A stretch of 64,000 nucleotides of DNA from positions 62,001 to 126,000 of the forward strand of contig JAFTVU010000002.1 of NCBI GenBank assembly GCA_017465665.1. The letters run 5' to 3'. Below, piece after piece: positions 26,220 to 34,975 of this stretch (its first letter is position 1; each line of letters begins with the position of its first letter). The DNA comes from Oscillospiraceae bacterium (GTDB lineage Bacteria > Bacillota > Clostridia > Oscillospirales > Ruminococcaceae). The position numbers and the translations under genes were made by a program. The notes under the pieces were generated by a model that did not search any database, was not told the origin of the DNA, and was given only the letters and a program-made list of their open reading frames with translations.

Positions 26220-27653
26220 TTATTTTTTCCAGACTGATGGCTTGAAAAGCAGCAGCATCGGGAAGAGCTCCAGACGTCCTGCCAGCATATCGAAAATAAG
26301 CACCAGCTTTGAAAAGCCCGAGAAAAATCCGAAATTTGATGTAGGACCGACCATTTCCAGACCCGGACCGATGTTGTTCAGTGTTGCTATGACTGCGGTT
26401 ACGTTTGTGGTGAAATCGCAGTTATCAAAGGATACAAGCACCACAGAGGCTGCAAATACCATTACATAGCTTACCATATATACGTTTACCGAGCGCACGG
26501 TATCGTGCTCTACAGGATGTGAATCGATCTTTATCTTCTTTATCATGTGAGGGTGGACAAGCAGCTCCAGCTCCTTGCCGAGACTCTTGAACAGTATCAG
26601 TATACGGGATATCTTGATACCGCCGCCTGTACTGCCTGCACATGCGCCTATGAACATGATCAGCACCAGTATCACCTTTGAAAGCTCAGGCCAGAGATTG
26701 AAATCTACCGTGCCGAAGCCTGTGGTGGAGATAATGGAGGATACAGTGAACGAGGAATGGAGCAGCGCTTCCCATACAGATTCAAACATGTGGCTGATAT
26801 TTATAGTGATGATAGTAATTGCGGAAGCCACGATGATGAAGAATGTTTTTACCTCGGTAGTAATAGCGTCTCTGAATTTACCCAGTAGAATAAGGTAATA
26901 GCAGTTGAAGTTTACAGAGAACAGCAGCATGAACACTGTTATTACTATCTGGATATAAGGCGAAAAGCTGCCCATGCTAGTGTTGAGGAAGCCGAAGCCG
27001 CCTGTGCCCGCTGTGGCAAACGAGGTATTAAGCGCTTCAAATACAGTCATTCCTCCGCACAGCAGCAGGATGAATTCGATGAGCGTCAGAACGAAATAGA
27101 TAGAGTAAAGTATGAATGCGGTGGTCTTTACTCTCGGAACGAGCTTGCTTACATTGGGGCCTGTACTCTCCGCCTTCATCATGGTCATGTTCTGACCGCC
27201 TGAAAGCGGCAGAAATGCCATTATAAATACCAGTACGCCCATGCCGCCGACCCAGTGAGTGAAGCTGCGCCACATAAGCATGGCCTTTGGCAGAGCCTCC
27301 ACATCTGAAAGTATACTTGCACCCGTTGTAGTGAAGCCTGAAACGGTCTCAAACAGCGCATCCATGAAATTCGGGATAGTGCCTGAGAGGAAGAATGGCA
27401 TTGCTCCGAAGATACTGAGCACTATCCAGCTCATGGCTACTATAACAAAGCCGTCGCGGGTATAGAGCGTGGTATTTTTCGGTTTCTTCAAGCGTATCAG
27501 CAGACCTGCGGCTGCACAGAACAGTGCAGTGCCTAAGAAGTACCACACCGCACTTTCGCCGTAAACGATGGCAGTGACCATAGGTACTGTCATGAAAAGA
27601 GCCTCGAAGATAAGGATCCATCCGAGGATGTGTATTATCATTTTGTAGTTCAT
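26220..27653 (-). CDS. trkH: Potassium uptake protein TrkH/KtrB family
   Basis: The 477-residue integral membrane protein is the ion-conducting subunit of a Trk/Ktr K+ transporter. It has repeated M1-P-M2 units with selectivity-filter glycines seen in SGFTTTGAS, FATAGTGGFG, ISTTGFGTVD and NNIGPGLE. FIGACAGSTGGGIKISRI is also typical. The length and N-terminal extra helices fit the TrkH type. It ends at a terminator and begins 15 bp after trkA, forming a two-gene operon. Confidence 0.93.
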   Translation of the reverse strand: MNYKMIIHILGWILIFEALFMTVPMVTAIVYGESAVWYFLGTALFCAAAGLLIRLKKPKNTTLYTRDGFVIVAMSWIVLSIFGAMPFFLSGTIPNFMDALFETVSGFTTTGASILSDVEALPKAMLMWRSFTHWVGGMGVLVFIMAFLPLSGGQNMTMMKAESTGPNVSKLVPRVKTTAFILYSIYFVLTLIEFILLLCGGMTVFEALNTSFATAGTGGFGFLNTSMGSFSPYIQIVITVFMLLFSVNFNCYYLILLGKFRDAITTEVKTFFIIVASAITIITINISHMFESVWEALLHSSFTVSSIISTTGFGTVDFNLWPELSKVILVLIMFIGACAGSTGGGIKISRILILFKSLGKELELLVHPHMIKKIKIDSHPVEHDTVRSVNVYMVSYVMVFAASVVLVSFDNCDFTTNVTAVIATLNNIGPGLEMVGPTSNFGFFSGFSKLVLIFDMLAGRLELFPMLLLFKPSVWKK

Positions 27654-27667
27654 TCAGTACCTCTGTA

Positions 27668-29029
27668 TTATTTTAAAATGTCTGTTATATCGTGTATTTC
27701 CGTGTGATTTGTAACTATGACCACGGAATCGCCCTGCTGTATGGTATCATAACCTCTCGGAACGATCACCTGTTTGCCGCGGAGTATTGCGGCGATAAGA
27801 ACGCTGCAGTTGAACTGAAGCTCAGCAAGTGGCTTACCGATTATGGGAGAGCCCTCCTTGATGTTGAATTCAGCGGCTTCGATCTTGCCCTTTACTATGT
27901 TATAAAGCGTTTCCATATTACTGCCGATGGTATTGCTCATTGCACGGACATAGCGCACTATCGTTTCGGCTGTGATGTTCTTGGGATAGATGATGGAGTC
28001 AAGATCAAGATGCTTGATAACATCGTCAAAATCAATACGGTTGATCTTTGTGACCAGCTTACCGCTGCTGATACGCTTTGCAAATATCGAGAGGAAGATG
28101 TTCTCCTCATCCAGATTTGTAAGCGCCACAAAAGCGCCTGCGTTTTCCAGTCCTTCTTCCATCAGAAGCGCCTGCTCTGCAGCGTCACCATTTATCACAG
28201 TGACATCCTCCAGCTCCTCACACAGCTCGTTGCAGCGCTTGAGGTTCTTTTCTATCACCTTTACGGATATGTTGTTGCCTGAACGCTTGAGCAGCTTGCA
28301 CAGGTAATATGCTATCTCACCGCCGCCTACTATCATTACATCCTTAACGGAGTTCATCTTATAGTTTATCTTGCGGAAGAAGTCGTTTGCGTTCTTGGGA
28401 GTGGCTATGAGCGATATAACGTCCTTTTCCTCAAATACAAGATCGCCGTTTGCGATGAATGCGTCGTTTTCGCGTTCAACAGTGCATATCAGGACGTCGC
28501 AGTGGAATTTGCCTGCCAGCTCCTTTACCGCACAGCCTACCAGCGGACTGCCCTCGGGCAGACGGAACTTCATCATTTCAACTCTGCCTTTGGCAAAGGT
28601 GTCTATCTTCATGGCGGATGGGAAGCGCAGCACGCGTGCTATCTCAGACGCTGCTGCAAATTCGGGGTTGATTACCATTGCAAGACCCAGCTCATCCTTG
28701 AGGTACGGTGCTTCGCTGCTGTACTGTGGGCTTCTTACGCGAGCGATCGTCTGACAGTTACCTGCCTTTTTAGCTATAAGGCAGCACAGCAGATTGAGCT
28801 CATCCGAGCCTGTCACTGCAATGAGCAGATCTGCGTGGTCGATATCTGCTTCTCTCAGTGTAAGATGCGTAGCGCCGTTGCCAACGTAGCCCATTACATC
28901 GTATTTTGCCGCAACGGTATTGACACGCTCCGCGTCAAGATCGATAACGGTGATATTATTGCCTTCCTCATTCAGCTGCTCTGCAAGAGCCTCGCCGACC
29001 TTGCCGCAACCTACTATAATAATGTTCAT
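27668..29029 (-). CDS. trkA: Trk system potassium uptake regulatory protein TrkA
   Basis: Cytoplasmic gating subunit of 453 residues built as two RCK units. Each has a Rossmann NAD(H)-binding motif (MNIIIVGCGKVGEALAEQL at the N-terminus; VMIVGGGEIAYYLCKLLKR mid-protein), and each is followed by a TrkA-C domain (LPEGSPLVGCAVKEL; IKEGSPIIGKPLAELQ). ATG 29029 has GGAGGT upstream, while the longer frame does not. It is followed by trkH, so channel and regulator are made together. Confidence 0.93.
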   Translation of the reverse strand: MNIIIVGCGKVGEALAEQLNEEGNNITVIDLDAERVNTVAAKYDVMGYVGNGATHLTLREADIDHADLLIAVTGSDELNLLCCLIAKKAGNCQTIARVRSPQYSSEAPYLKDELGLAMVINPEFAAASEIARVLRFPSAMKIDTFAKGRVEMMKFRLPEGSPLVGCAVKELAGKFHCDVLICTVERENDAFIANGDLVFEEKDVISLIATPKNANDFFRKINYKMNSVKDVMIVGGGEIAYYLCKLLKRSGNNISVKVIEKNLKRCNELCEELEDVTVINGDAAEQALLMEEGLENAGAFVALTNLDEENIFLSIFAKRISSGKLVTKINRIDFDDVIKHLDLDSIIYPKNITAETIVRYVRAMSNTIGSNMETLYNIVKGKIEAAEFNIKEGSPIIGKPLAELQFNCSVLIAAILRGKQVIVPRGYDTIQQGDSVVIVTNHTEIHDITDILK

Positions 29030-29088
29030 GTTGAATTTACCTCCGTAGTATGGCGGAAACAGTTGGAGCATCCGCTCATTCACATAAT

Positions 29089-29117
29089 ATATTACACTAT
29101 TTGCATGATATTGTCAA
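29089..29117 (-). promoter_or_regulatory. Sigma-A promoter of trkAH
   Basis: On the minus strand, TTGACA (29117-29112) and TAATAT (29094-29089), 17-bp spacer. The 305-bp divergent gap also holds the 14-bp palindrome TTAATTATAATTAA (29141-29154) and the promoter at 29228; I see no gene in it. Confidence 0.7.
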
Positions 29118-29227
29118 CTGAGACACAGAAAAGAAATGAGTTAATTATAATTAATTCAACGCTTGAAGTCATTTTTTTGTAATTTTCTACAAATTTTCTG
29201 TGCCGCTTCAACTATTCGCGTTTTTCC

Positions 29228-29256
29228 TTGATTTTATCACGATACTGTGATATAAT
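29228..29256 (+). promoter_or_regulatory. Sigma-A promoter of the zinc-ribbon propeller gene
   Basis: TTGATT (29228-29233) and TATAAT (29251-29256), 17-bp spacer. Confidence 0.75.
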
Positions 29257-29334
29257 TATTAGCATGGGTAAGCTGAAGTGTATATCAGCCAGTATTTTTC
29301 AGTACCTTTATAATATATCCAGGAGGTAATTATT

Positions 29335-31062
29335 ATGTTTTGTCCCGCTTGTGGAAAAGAAGTTCCGGACGTAGCGAAATTCTGTCCTATCTGCGGCATG
29401 AAGTTTGCTGCCCCTGCACCTGCAGAAGCGCCTGTTCCTGTTGAAGCACCCGTTTCTGAAGCAGCACCTGCCGAAGTGGCTGCGCCCGTAGATGCAACCG
29501 CACCTGTGGAAGCACCTGTTGCTGAGGCGGCTCCCGTTGAAGCTCCTGCACCTGTTGCAGAGACAGCTCCCGCGTATGAGCCTGTACAGCAGACAGCTCC
29601 CGTATATGAGCAGCCCGTTTATGCAGCGCCTGTTGCTGAGGCTGCTGCCCCTGCTGTTAAGAAGAATGGCTTTGCAGATGTTCTGAAGAAGAACGGTAAG
29701 CTCATCGGTATCATTGCAGGATGTGTGGCTGTTCTGCTTATCCTTATCATCGTTATCGCATGTGTGGGCGGTGCAAGTCAGTATAAGCACTATACTGATA
29801 CTTATACATACTACTCTATAGATGATGGCGTTCAGGTGTTCTACGGCTCCAAGCAGCTTGAGCTAATCGAAGATGATTCCGGTGTAGATCAGAAGGGTTA
29901 TGCTGTTGATCGCACAGCTATGTGGATACTTACCAATGACAACAACCTGTATTATATCAAGGGCACTGCTGTAACAGAAGTTGCTGAGGATGTTTACAGT
30001 GCCAATATGTCCGCAGACGCCAATGCTATTGCGTATGTGGTACAGGATGGCGATGAGTATACACTCAACCTGTTCAACGGCAAGGATTCCGAGGAGATAG
30101 CAGAGCTTGAATACAATCACTGGTTCAACCCTTGCGTTACTATTTCTCCCGATGGTAAGACTGTTCTTTATGTTACCAGCGATGATGACACAGACGAGTG
30201 CTATTATTACCAGAACGGCAAATCCGAGAAGATCAAGAAGGACCTCTATCCTCTTGCAGTATCCAATAGCGGTAAGGTATCTTATCTGTATGATACAGAT
30301 GGCAAGCTGCATATCTACAAGGATCTGAGCGAGAAGGTAGACAGCTTCAAGTATAACTATACTATGTACTTTAATACAGACAGAACTGCTGTTATGTATA
30401 TCGACGATGAGGGTAACACCATGGTATACAACAGCTCCAATAAGAAGAATATCGAGGTTGACGATGCTTCCTTTGCTATTCTGACACCTGCATATACTGT
30501 ATTACAGTTCGATGATTTTGACAGCTTCCTTGCAGAGAGCGATGGCAAGATCTATCAGTACACACGCAAGGGCGATAAGTATGAGCGCGAGAAGATCCTT
30601 TCCGGCTACAGCAAGTATAAGCTTTCCGCTGACGGCAAGACCATCCTGTTCTCTGATGATTATGAGCTCAAGCAGGTCGCTGCTAAGCCCGGCGCAAAGG
30701 AGAAGATCATTTACGGCGATAAGGAAGAGATGGGCTCCAACAGCTTCTATGCTAGCAACGATCTCAAGCACGTTTACTTTGATGGCGAGGATGATGAGCT
30801 GTTCTACAACAAGGGCAAGGAGATCCTCGACGATACAGATGATTTCGATGCTGCATATATGACAAGCTTCGGTGTGCTGCTGCTTGTGGACGAGGATGAT
30901 GATCTGTACTACACAACAGGCGGCGAGCCTAAGAAGGTAGCAGATATCTCTGATGTTGAAGAGGTTACTGTTGCAGGAGGCGCAGTGTTCGTAAAGGCTG
31001 ACGATGAGCTGTATATCAGCACAAACGGCAAGACCTTCAAGAAGACAGACGTTGAGTTCTAA
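29335..31062 (+). CDS. Zinc-ribbon membrane protein with extracellular propeller-like domain
   Basis: The 575-residue protein starts MFCPACGKEVPDVAKFCPIC, a two-CxxC zinc ribbon (Cys 3, 6, 17, 20). A long Ala/Pro/Val/Glu linker follows, then one transmembrane helix at about 123-146. The outer domain has repeats such as ITISPDGKTVLYVTSDDD, LSADGKTILFSDDYE and repeated YYI/YY-K strands, like TolB or WD40 propellers, and is very rich in Asp and Glu. The function is unknown. AGGAGG precedes the ATG, and the unit has its own promoter and terminator. Confidence 0.75.
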   Translation: MFCPACGKEVPDVAKFCPICGMKFAAPAPAEAPVPVEAPVSEAAPAEVAAPVDATAPVEAPVAEAAPVEAPAPVAETAPAYEPVQQTAPVYEQPVYAAPVAEAAAPAVKKNGFADVLKKNGKLIGIIAGCVAVLLILIIVIACVGGASQYKHYTDTYTYYSIDDGVQVFYGSKQLELIEDDSGVDQKGYAVDRTAMWILTNDNNLYYIKGTAVTEVAEDVYSANMSADANAIAYVVQDGDEYTLNLFNGKDSEEIAELEYNHWFNPCVTISPDGKTVLYVTSDDDTDECYYYQNGKSEKIKKDLYPLAVSNSGKVSYLYDTDGKLHIYKDLSEKVDSFKYNYTMYFNTDRTAVMYIDDEGNTMVYNSSNKKNIEVDDASFAILTPAYTVLQFDDFDSFLAESDGKIYQYTRKGDKYEREKILSGYSKYKLSADGKTILFSDDYELKQVAAKPGAKEKIIYGDKEEMGSNSFYASNDLKHVYFDGEDDELFYNKGKEILDDTDDFDAAYMTSFGVLLLVDEDDDLYYTTGGEPKKVADISDVEEVTVAGGAVFVKADDELYISTNGKTFKKTDVEF

Positions 31063-31081
31063 AACATAATATCCATAGAAA

Positions 31082-31114
31082 AAGAGGAGATGTACGCATC
31101 TCCTCTTAGTTTTT
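31082..31114 (+). terminator. Terminator of the zinc-ribbon propeller gene
   Basis: AAGAGGAGATG (31082-31092) pairs with CATCTCCTCTT (31097-31107), then AGTTTTT. Confidence 0.85.
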
Positions 31115-31128
31115 GTATATATAACAAA

Positions 31129-31152
31129 ACAGCCGCAGTTTCCTGCGGCTGT
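31129..31152 (-). terminator. Terminator of the serCA operon
   Basis: ACAGCCGCAG (31129-31138) pairs with CTGCGGCTGT (31143-31152); TTTTG follows on the minus strand. Confidence 0.8.
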
Positions 31153-31175
31153 AAATGTATTCGGATGAATTGCAA

Positions 31176-32342
31176 TTACTTGATAACTCTTACTGCGATA
31201 ACGCCGTCAAATCCCTTCAGCTTTGTCTCGATGCCATCTGTACTTGCTGCGGTAACGTCCAGAACAGTGTAAGCCATTTCCTTCTTGGATTTGCATACCA
31301 TATTCTCGATGTTCATACCTGCCTCTGTGCAAGCGCCTGTCAGGTTGTTGAGGATACCCTCTGCGTTCTTGTGGATAACACAGATCTTAGCGTCGCCGGA
31401 CATAGGAACTGTCACGTTGGGCAGGTTTACGCTGTTGATGATATCGCCCTTTTCGAGATAAGCGATGATCTCGTTTACTGCCATAACTGCACAGTTGTCC
31501 TCGCTCTCAGGAGAGGAAGCGCCAAGGTGAGGCATTGCTGTAACGCCATCGATACCGATGAGGTCATCTGTTACGAAGTCTGTAACGTAAGCAGCCATAC
31601 CGCTGTTTGCGAGAGCGTCGATGATAGCCTTGCTGTCTACCAGATCAGCACGAGCGAAGTTCAGGATACGAACATTCTTCTTCATTGTAGCGATAGACTC
31701 AGCATTGATCATGCCCTTTGTCTCAGCTGTAGCAGGAGCGTGCAGAGTGATGTAATCGCACTGCTCGAAGATCTCCTTGTTGCTCTTAACATAGTGAACT
31801 CTGTCAGAGAGGTGGAGAGCGCCGTCAACGGAGAGGAAAGGATCTGCGCCGTATACTTCCATACCGAGATCAACTGCTGCGTTTGCAACCAGAGCACCGA
31901 TAGCGCCCAGACCGATAACACCCAGCTTCTTGCCCTTGATCTCAGGACCTGCGAACTGGCTCTTGCCCTTTTCTACCAGCTTGCCTACGTTGTCGCCCTC
32001 GCCCTTGAGAGTCTTGAGCCAATCCATGGAAGCTGCAACCTTTCTGGAAGCCATGAACAGACCGCAGAGCACCAGCTCCTTAACAGCGTTAGCGTTAGCG
32101 CCGGGGGTATTGAATACTACGATACCCTTTTCGCTGCACTTGTCGATCGGGATGTTGTTTGTGCCTGCGCCTGCTCTTGCAATAGCGAGGAGGTTAGCGG
32201 GCAGCTCCATCTCATGCATGGAAGCGGAGCGTACCAGTACTGCATCGGGATCAGCCATGTCTTCAGCAAAAGTGTACTTGCTCTTGTCGAACAGATCTGT
32301 ACCGCATGCTGCGATCTTGTTGAGTGTAAGAATATTGTACAT
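31176..32342 (-). CDS. serA: D-3-phosphoglycerate dehydrogenase
   Basis: First step of serine synthesis: NAD-linked oxidation of 3-phosphoglycerate. The 388 residues contain the Rossmann motif KLGVIGLGAIGALVANAA, active-site Arg/Glu/His positions (ARAGAGTNNI, NFARADLVD, PHLGASSPESE) and a C-terminal ACT domain (AEGILNNLTGACTEAGMNIE) for feedback by serine. It lies 75 bp downstream of serC, with a GC-rich palindromic repeat in between, and is followed by a terminator. Confidence 0.94.
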   Translation of the reverse strand: MYNILTLNKIAACGTDLFDKSKYTFAEDMADPDAVLVRSASMHEMELPANLLAIARAGAGTNNIPIDKCSEKGIVVFNTPGANANAVKELVLCGLFMASRKVAASMDWLKTLKGEGDNVGKLVEKGKSQFAGPEIKGKKLGVIGLGAIGALVANAAVDLGMEVYGADPFLSVDGALHLSDRVHYVKSNKEIFEQCDYITLHAPATAETKGMINAESIATMKKNVRILNFARADLVDSKAIIDALANSGMAAYVTDFVTDDLIGIDGVTAMPHLGASSPESEDNCAVMAVNEIIAYLEKGDIINSVNLPNVTVPMSGDAKICVIHKNAEGILNNLTGACTEAGMNIENMVCKSKKEMAYTVLDVTAASTDGIETKLKGFDGVIAVRVIK

Positions 32343-32375
32343 TGTCGTATTCTCCTTATGATATGAATATATGTA

Positions 32376-32396
32376 GGGGCGACCAGTGGTCGCCCG
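32376..32396. repeat. Short GC-rich palindromic repeat (REP-like) between serC and serA
   Basis: GGGCGACC (32377-32384) and GGTCGCCC (32388-32395) form a perfect 8-bp stem with a 3-base loop. A related copy lies at 48250-48270. Such units are scattered through intergenic DNA of gut Clostridia. Here it could also modulate serA expression within the operon. Confidence 0.6.
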
Positions 32397-32417
32397 CTAT
32401 ATAGTTGTGTAGGATGA

Positions 32418-33500
32418 TTATGCGTTCTCTTCCTCAAACTTCTTCATGAAGTCTACCAGAGCCTGAACGCCCTCGATAGGCATAGCGTTGTAGATAGAAG
32501 CTCTCATACCGCCAACGGAACGGTGCCCCTTAAGGTTCTCAAAGCCTGCAGCCTTTGCTTCCTTAACGAACTTAGCATCCAGCTCCTCGTTGCCTGTAAC
32601 AAAGGGAACGTTCATCAGAGAACGGTCCTTAGCCTCAACTGTACCCTTGAACAGCTTGCTGCTGTCGAGGAAATCGTACAGGATCTTAGCCTTCTTCTCG
32701 TTGTGAGCCTTCATAGCCTCAAGACCGCCCATCTTCTTGATCCACTTGAATACCTTGCCGCAGATGTAGATGCCGTAGCAGGGAGGAGTGTTGTAGAGGG
32801 AGTCATTGTCAGCCTGTGTCTTCCACTTGAGCATTGTAGGTGTGCCGGGGAGAACATCGTCAGTGATGAGATCCTCACGGATGATAGCGATAACAACGCC
32901 TGCGGGACCAACGTTCTTCTGAACACCGCCGTAGATAACAGCATACTTGCTTACATCTACAGGCTCAGACAGGAAGCAGGAGGATACGTCAGCTACGAGA
33001 TCCTTGCCCTTTGTGTTGGGGAGCTCCCAGAACTTTGTACCGTAAATGGTGTTGTTCTCACAGATGTATACATAGTCAGCGTCCTCGGGGATAGCGAGGT
33101 CGGAGCAATCGGGGATATAGGAGAATGTCTTGTCTGCGGAGGATGCAACGTCGATAGCCTCACCGTACATCTTAGCCTCCTGCCAAGCCTTCTTAGCCCA
33201 CTGACCTGTGATTATGTAAGCTGCCTTCTTATTCTTCATCATGTTCATGGGAACCTCTGCGAAGAACTGGGAAGCACCGCCCTGCAGGAACAGTACCTTG
33301 TAGTTGTCGGGGATGTTCATCAGCTCACGGAGATCCTTCTCAGCGTCCTTGATGATCTCATCATAAGCCTTGGAACGGTGGGACATCTCCATAACGGACA
33401 TACCTGTTCCGCGGTAGTCCATCATTTCGTCTGCTGCTTCTCTCAGAACTTCCTCAGGGAGAACAGCGGGGCCTGCGCTGAAGTTGTAAACTCTACTCAT
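32418..33500 (-). CDS. serC: Phosphoserine aminotransferase
   Basis: PLP enzyme that converts 3-phosphohydroxypyruvate and glutamate to phosphoserine. The 360 residues match the SerC family: MSRVYNFSAGPAVLPEEVL at the start, GTGMSVMEMSHRSKAYDEI, VADVSSCFLSEP and YGGVQKNVGPAGV with PLP lysine Lys195. CAGGAGGC precedes the ATG. serA follows, so the first two steps of serine synthesis share a transcript; the phosphatase serB is not in the window. Confidence 0.96.
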   Translation of the reverse strand: MSRVYNFSAGPAVLPEEVLREAADEMMDYRGTGMSVMEMSHRSKAYDEIIKDAEKDLRELMNIPDNYKVLFLQGGASQFFAEVPMNMMKNKKAAYIITGQWAKKAWQEAKMYGEAIDVASSADKTFSYIPDCSDLAIPEDADYVYICENNTIYGTKFWELPNTKGKDLVADVSSCFLSEPVDVSKYAVIYGGVQKNVGPAGVVIAIIREDLITDDVLPGTPTMLKWKTQADNDSLYNTPPCYGIYICGKVFKWIKKMGGLEAMKAHNEKKAKILYDFLDSSKLFKGTVEAKDRSLMNVPFVTGNEELDAKFVKEAKAAGFENLKGHRSVGGMRASIYNAMPIEGVQALVDFMKKFEEENA

Positions 33501-33567
33501 AAGTTTGCCTCCTGTTGATTTAACGGCAGGGTATTCTGCCGCTGTGATTAATTAAAATAACATATTT

Positions 33568-33596
33568 ATTATACGGCAATTTTGCCGATATGTCAA
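33568..33596 (-). promoter_or_regulatory. Sigma-A promoter of serCA with an inverted repeat in the spacer
   Basis: On the minus strand, TTGACA (33596-33591) and TATAAT (33573-33568), 17-bp spacer. The spacer contains CGGCAAAATTGCCG (33574-33587), arms of 6 bp around AA, placed as an operator would be. Confidence 0.75.
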
Positions 33597-33725
33597 GTGT
33601 GAAATACATATTATGAGGATTTTTTTTACCTTTTTTATGATGCCGCCAGACCTTGTCGACGCACTGGATAAACCGTCGCTTTTTTGAAATACTATCATTA
33701 ACAGAACACGAAAGGAGGATAGCTT

Positions 33726-33878
33726 ATGAGATACGAGTGCCCATGCGGTTATGTGTACGATGAAGAAAAGGGCGATCCTGCACATGGTATAGCGGCAGGA
33801 ACAAAGTTTGAGGATATCCCCGATGACTGGGTCTGCCCTGTCTGCGGTCTCGGTAAGGAGAGCTTTGAAAAGCTATGA
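33726..33878 (+). CDS. Rubredoxin
   Basis: A 50-residue one-iron electron carrier. The sequence starts [18 protein letters not shown] and has [18 protein letters not shown], with the conserved aromatic and Gly residues of rubredoxins. The second cysteine pair is the normal CPVCG. The first is CPCG (Cys5 and Cys7), one residue shorter than the usual CxxCG. AAAGGAGG precedes the ATG at a good distance. It stands alone and probably serves oxygen or superoxide detoxification, as in other anaerobes. Confidence 0.92.
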   Translation: MRYECPCGYVYDEEKGDPAHGIAAGTKFEDIPDDWVCPVCGLGKESFEKL

Positions 33879-33885
33879 GACAAAT

Positions 33886-33905
33886 CGGCGGGATAGCTCC
33901 CGCCG
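33886..33905. terminator. Terminator between rubredoxin and the isomerase gene
   Basis: CGGCGGGA (33886-33893) pairs with TCCCGCCG (33898-33905), then TTTCTT. It can act in both directions. Confidence 0.7.
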
Positions 33906-33909
33906 TTTC

Positions 33910-34692
33910 TTATTTTATCAGTATTTCAGCCAGTGTTTCAGCGCAGGCTGTCAGCTCGTCAAAATCCGAGTAGTTGTGACGATACAGTTCTACGATGTAG
34001 CTGCCGTCATATCCGAATGCAGACATTCGTTCGTGCAGCGCCCTGAAATCAAAGCTGCCCTTGCCGACTGGCAGACAATCACAGTCGTCATTATGATCGC
34101 TGACATGGCAGTGAACGATATTGCTGCCAAGAGCATCCACATAATCAATGGCATTTGCACCGCTGCGGTGTGCCTGCTTTAAGTCTAACACGAAATTTGC
34201 ATATTCGCCAAGCTCGCGTTTCATCATCTTCAGGAAGTCAAGCTCGCCCGAAAGACAGTAGCATACATTTTCCTGTGCCACGGTGATACCGTATTCTTTT
34301 CCTACCTCTGCAAGCATATGGAACTGCTTCACATAATGTTCAGGGGTACATTTGCTGCTTTTGATCGCACCGTGCACTACGAATATCTCAGCGCCCAGCT
34401 TGTTCATGCTTTCGAAAAAGCCGCGGTACAGCGTCATCATTTCCTCGATACGGCGGTCGTATGTTCCGAACAGGAACACCGATTCCATAGGCGAGGAGAA
34501 CGGATGCAGCGAGCGCACGGACATTCCGTGCGCTGACATGGTGCTCTTCATCATAGAGATATACGGTTCCTGAGCTTCACAGGTGCTGTTTGCGAACACC
34601 TCGACTGTTTTTACGCCGCGCACTGCCAGCTCTCTGAATGCGTCCTCCACATGAAGTGGATACAGAGACGCAGTGGATACACCGATGTTCAC
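33910..34692 (-). CDS. Sugar phosphate isomerase/epimerase (TIM barrel)
   Basis: The 260-residue protein has the AP endonuclease 2/xylose isomerase-like barrel: VNIGVSTASLYPL at the start, EIFVVHGAIKSS, VAQENVCYC, NFVLDLKQAHRSG and HCHVSDHNDDCDCLPVGKG. These supply the metal ligands. The substrate is unknown. I chose the GTG start at 34692 because GGAGG is 8 bp upstream; the earlier GTG at 34701 overlaps that SD. It is monocistronic. Confidence 0.78.
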   Translation of the reverse strand: MNIGVSTASLYPLHVEDAFRELAVRGVKTVEVFANSTCEAQEPYISMMKSTMSAHGMSVRSLHPFSSPMESVFLFGTYDRRIEEMMTLYRGFFESMNKLGAEIFVVHGAIKSSKCTPEHYVKQFHMLAEVGKEYGITVAQENVCYCLSGELDFLKMMKRELGEYANFVLDLKQAHRSGANAIDYVDALGSNIVHCHVSDHNDDCDCLPVGKGSFDFRALHERMSAFGYDGSYIVELYRHNYSDFDELTACAETLAEILIK

Positions 34693-34723
34693 AAATATCA
34701 CCTCCGAATTATCTTCTGTTAAA

Positions 34724-34752
34724 ATAATAACATATATTCATGATAAATGCAA
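34724..34752 (-). promoter_or_regulatory. Sigma-A promoter of the TIM-barrel isomerase
   Basis: On the minus strand, TTGCAT (34752-34747) and TATTAT (34729-34724), 17-bp spacer. Confidence 0.65.
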
Positions 34753-34789
34753 TAGTTATTTACATATTTATACTAATTACTGTTTGAAT

Positions 34790-34911
34790 AAAGGAAAAGA
34801 TTTGCGGAAAGACAGCGCTGATATCAAGGAAAAGAAACGCAGGCGTACTGTATGTACGTCAAGTTTCTTTGACGCCGATAGCAGTGCTGGATTTCTGCAA
34901 AGATTTCCTGA
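34790..34911. repeat. Long imperfect inverted repeat (MITE-like or structured RNA element)
   Basis: About 60 bases on the left (from AAGGAAAAGATTTGCGGAAA) match the reverse complement of the right side (ending GCAAAGATTTCCT) over most positions, folding around CGTACTGTATGTACG near 34844-34858. No coding frame spans it. It lies between a minus-strand isomerase promoter and the terminator of the histidine kinase. The layout fits a non-autonomous mobile repeat or a long hairpin RNA. Confidence 0.65.
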
Positions 34912-34943
34912 GTTTAAACGGTTATTAGTATCATGCAAAATAA

Positions 34944-34970
34944 TACCGCGGAGATGAATACTCCGCGGTA
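34944..34970 (-). terminator. Terminator of the two-component operon
   Basis: TACCGCGGAG (34944-34953) pairs with CTCCGCGGTA (34961-34970); TTATTTT follows on the minus strand. Confidence 0.8.
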
Positions 34971-34975
34971 CGAAC

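Noticed and set aside
31155-32366. 403-residue frame antisense to serA
   Set aside because: Same reason; serA is unmistakable and the antisense frame lacks an SD.
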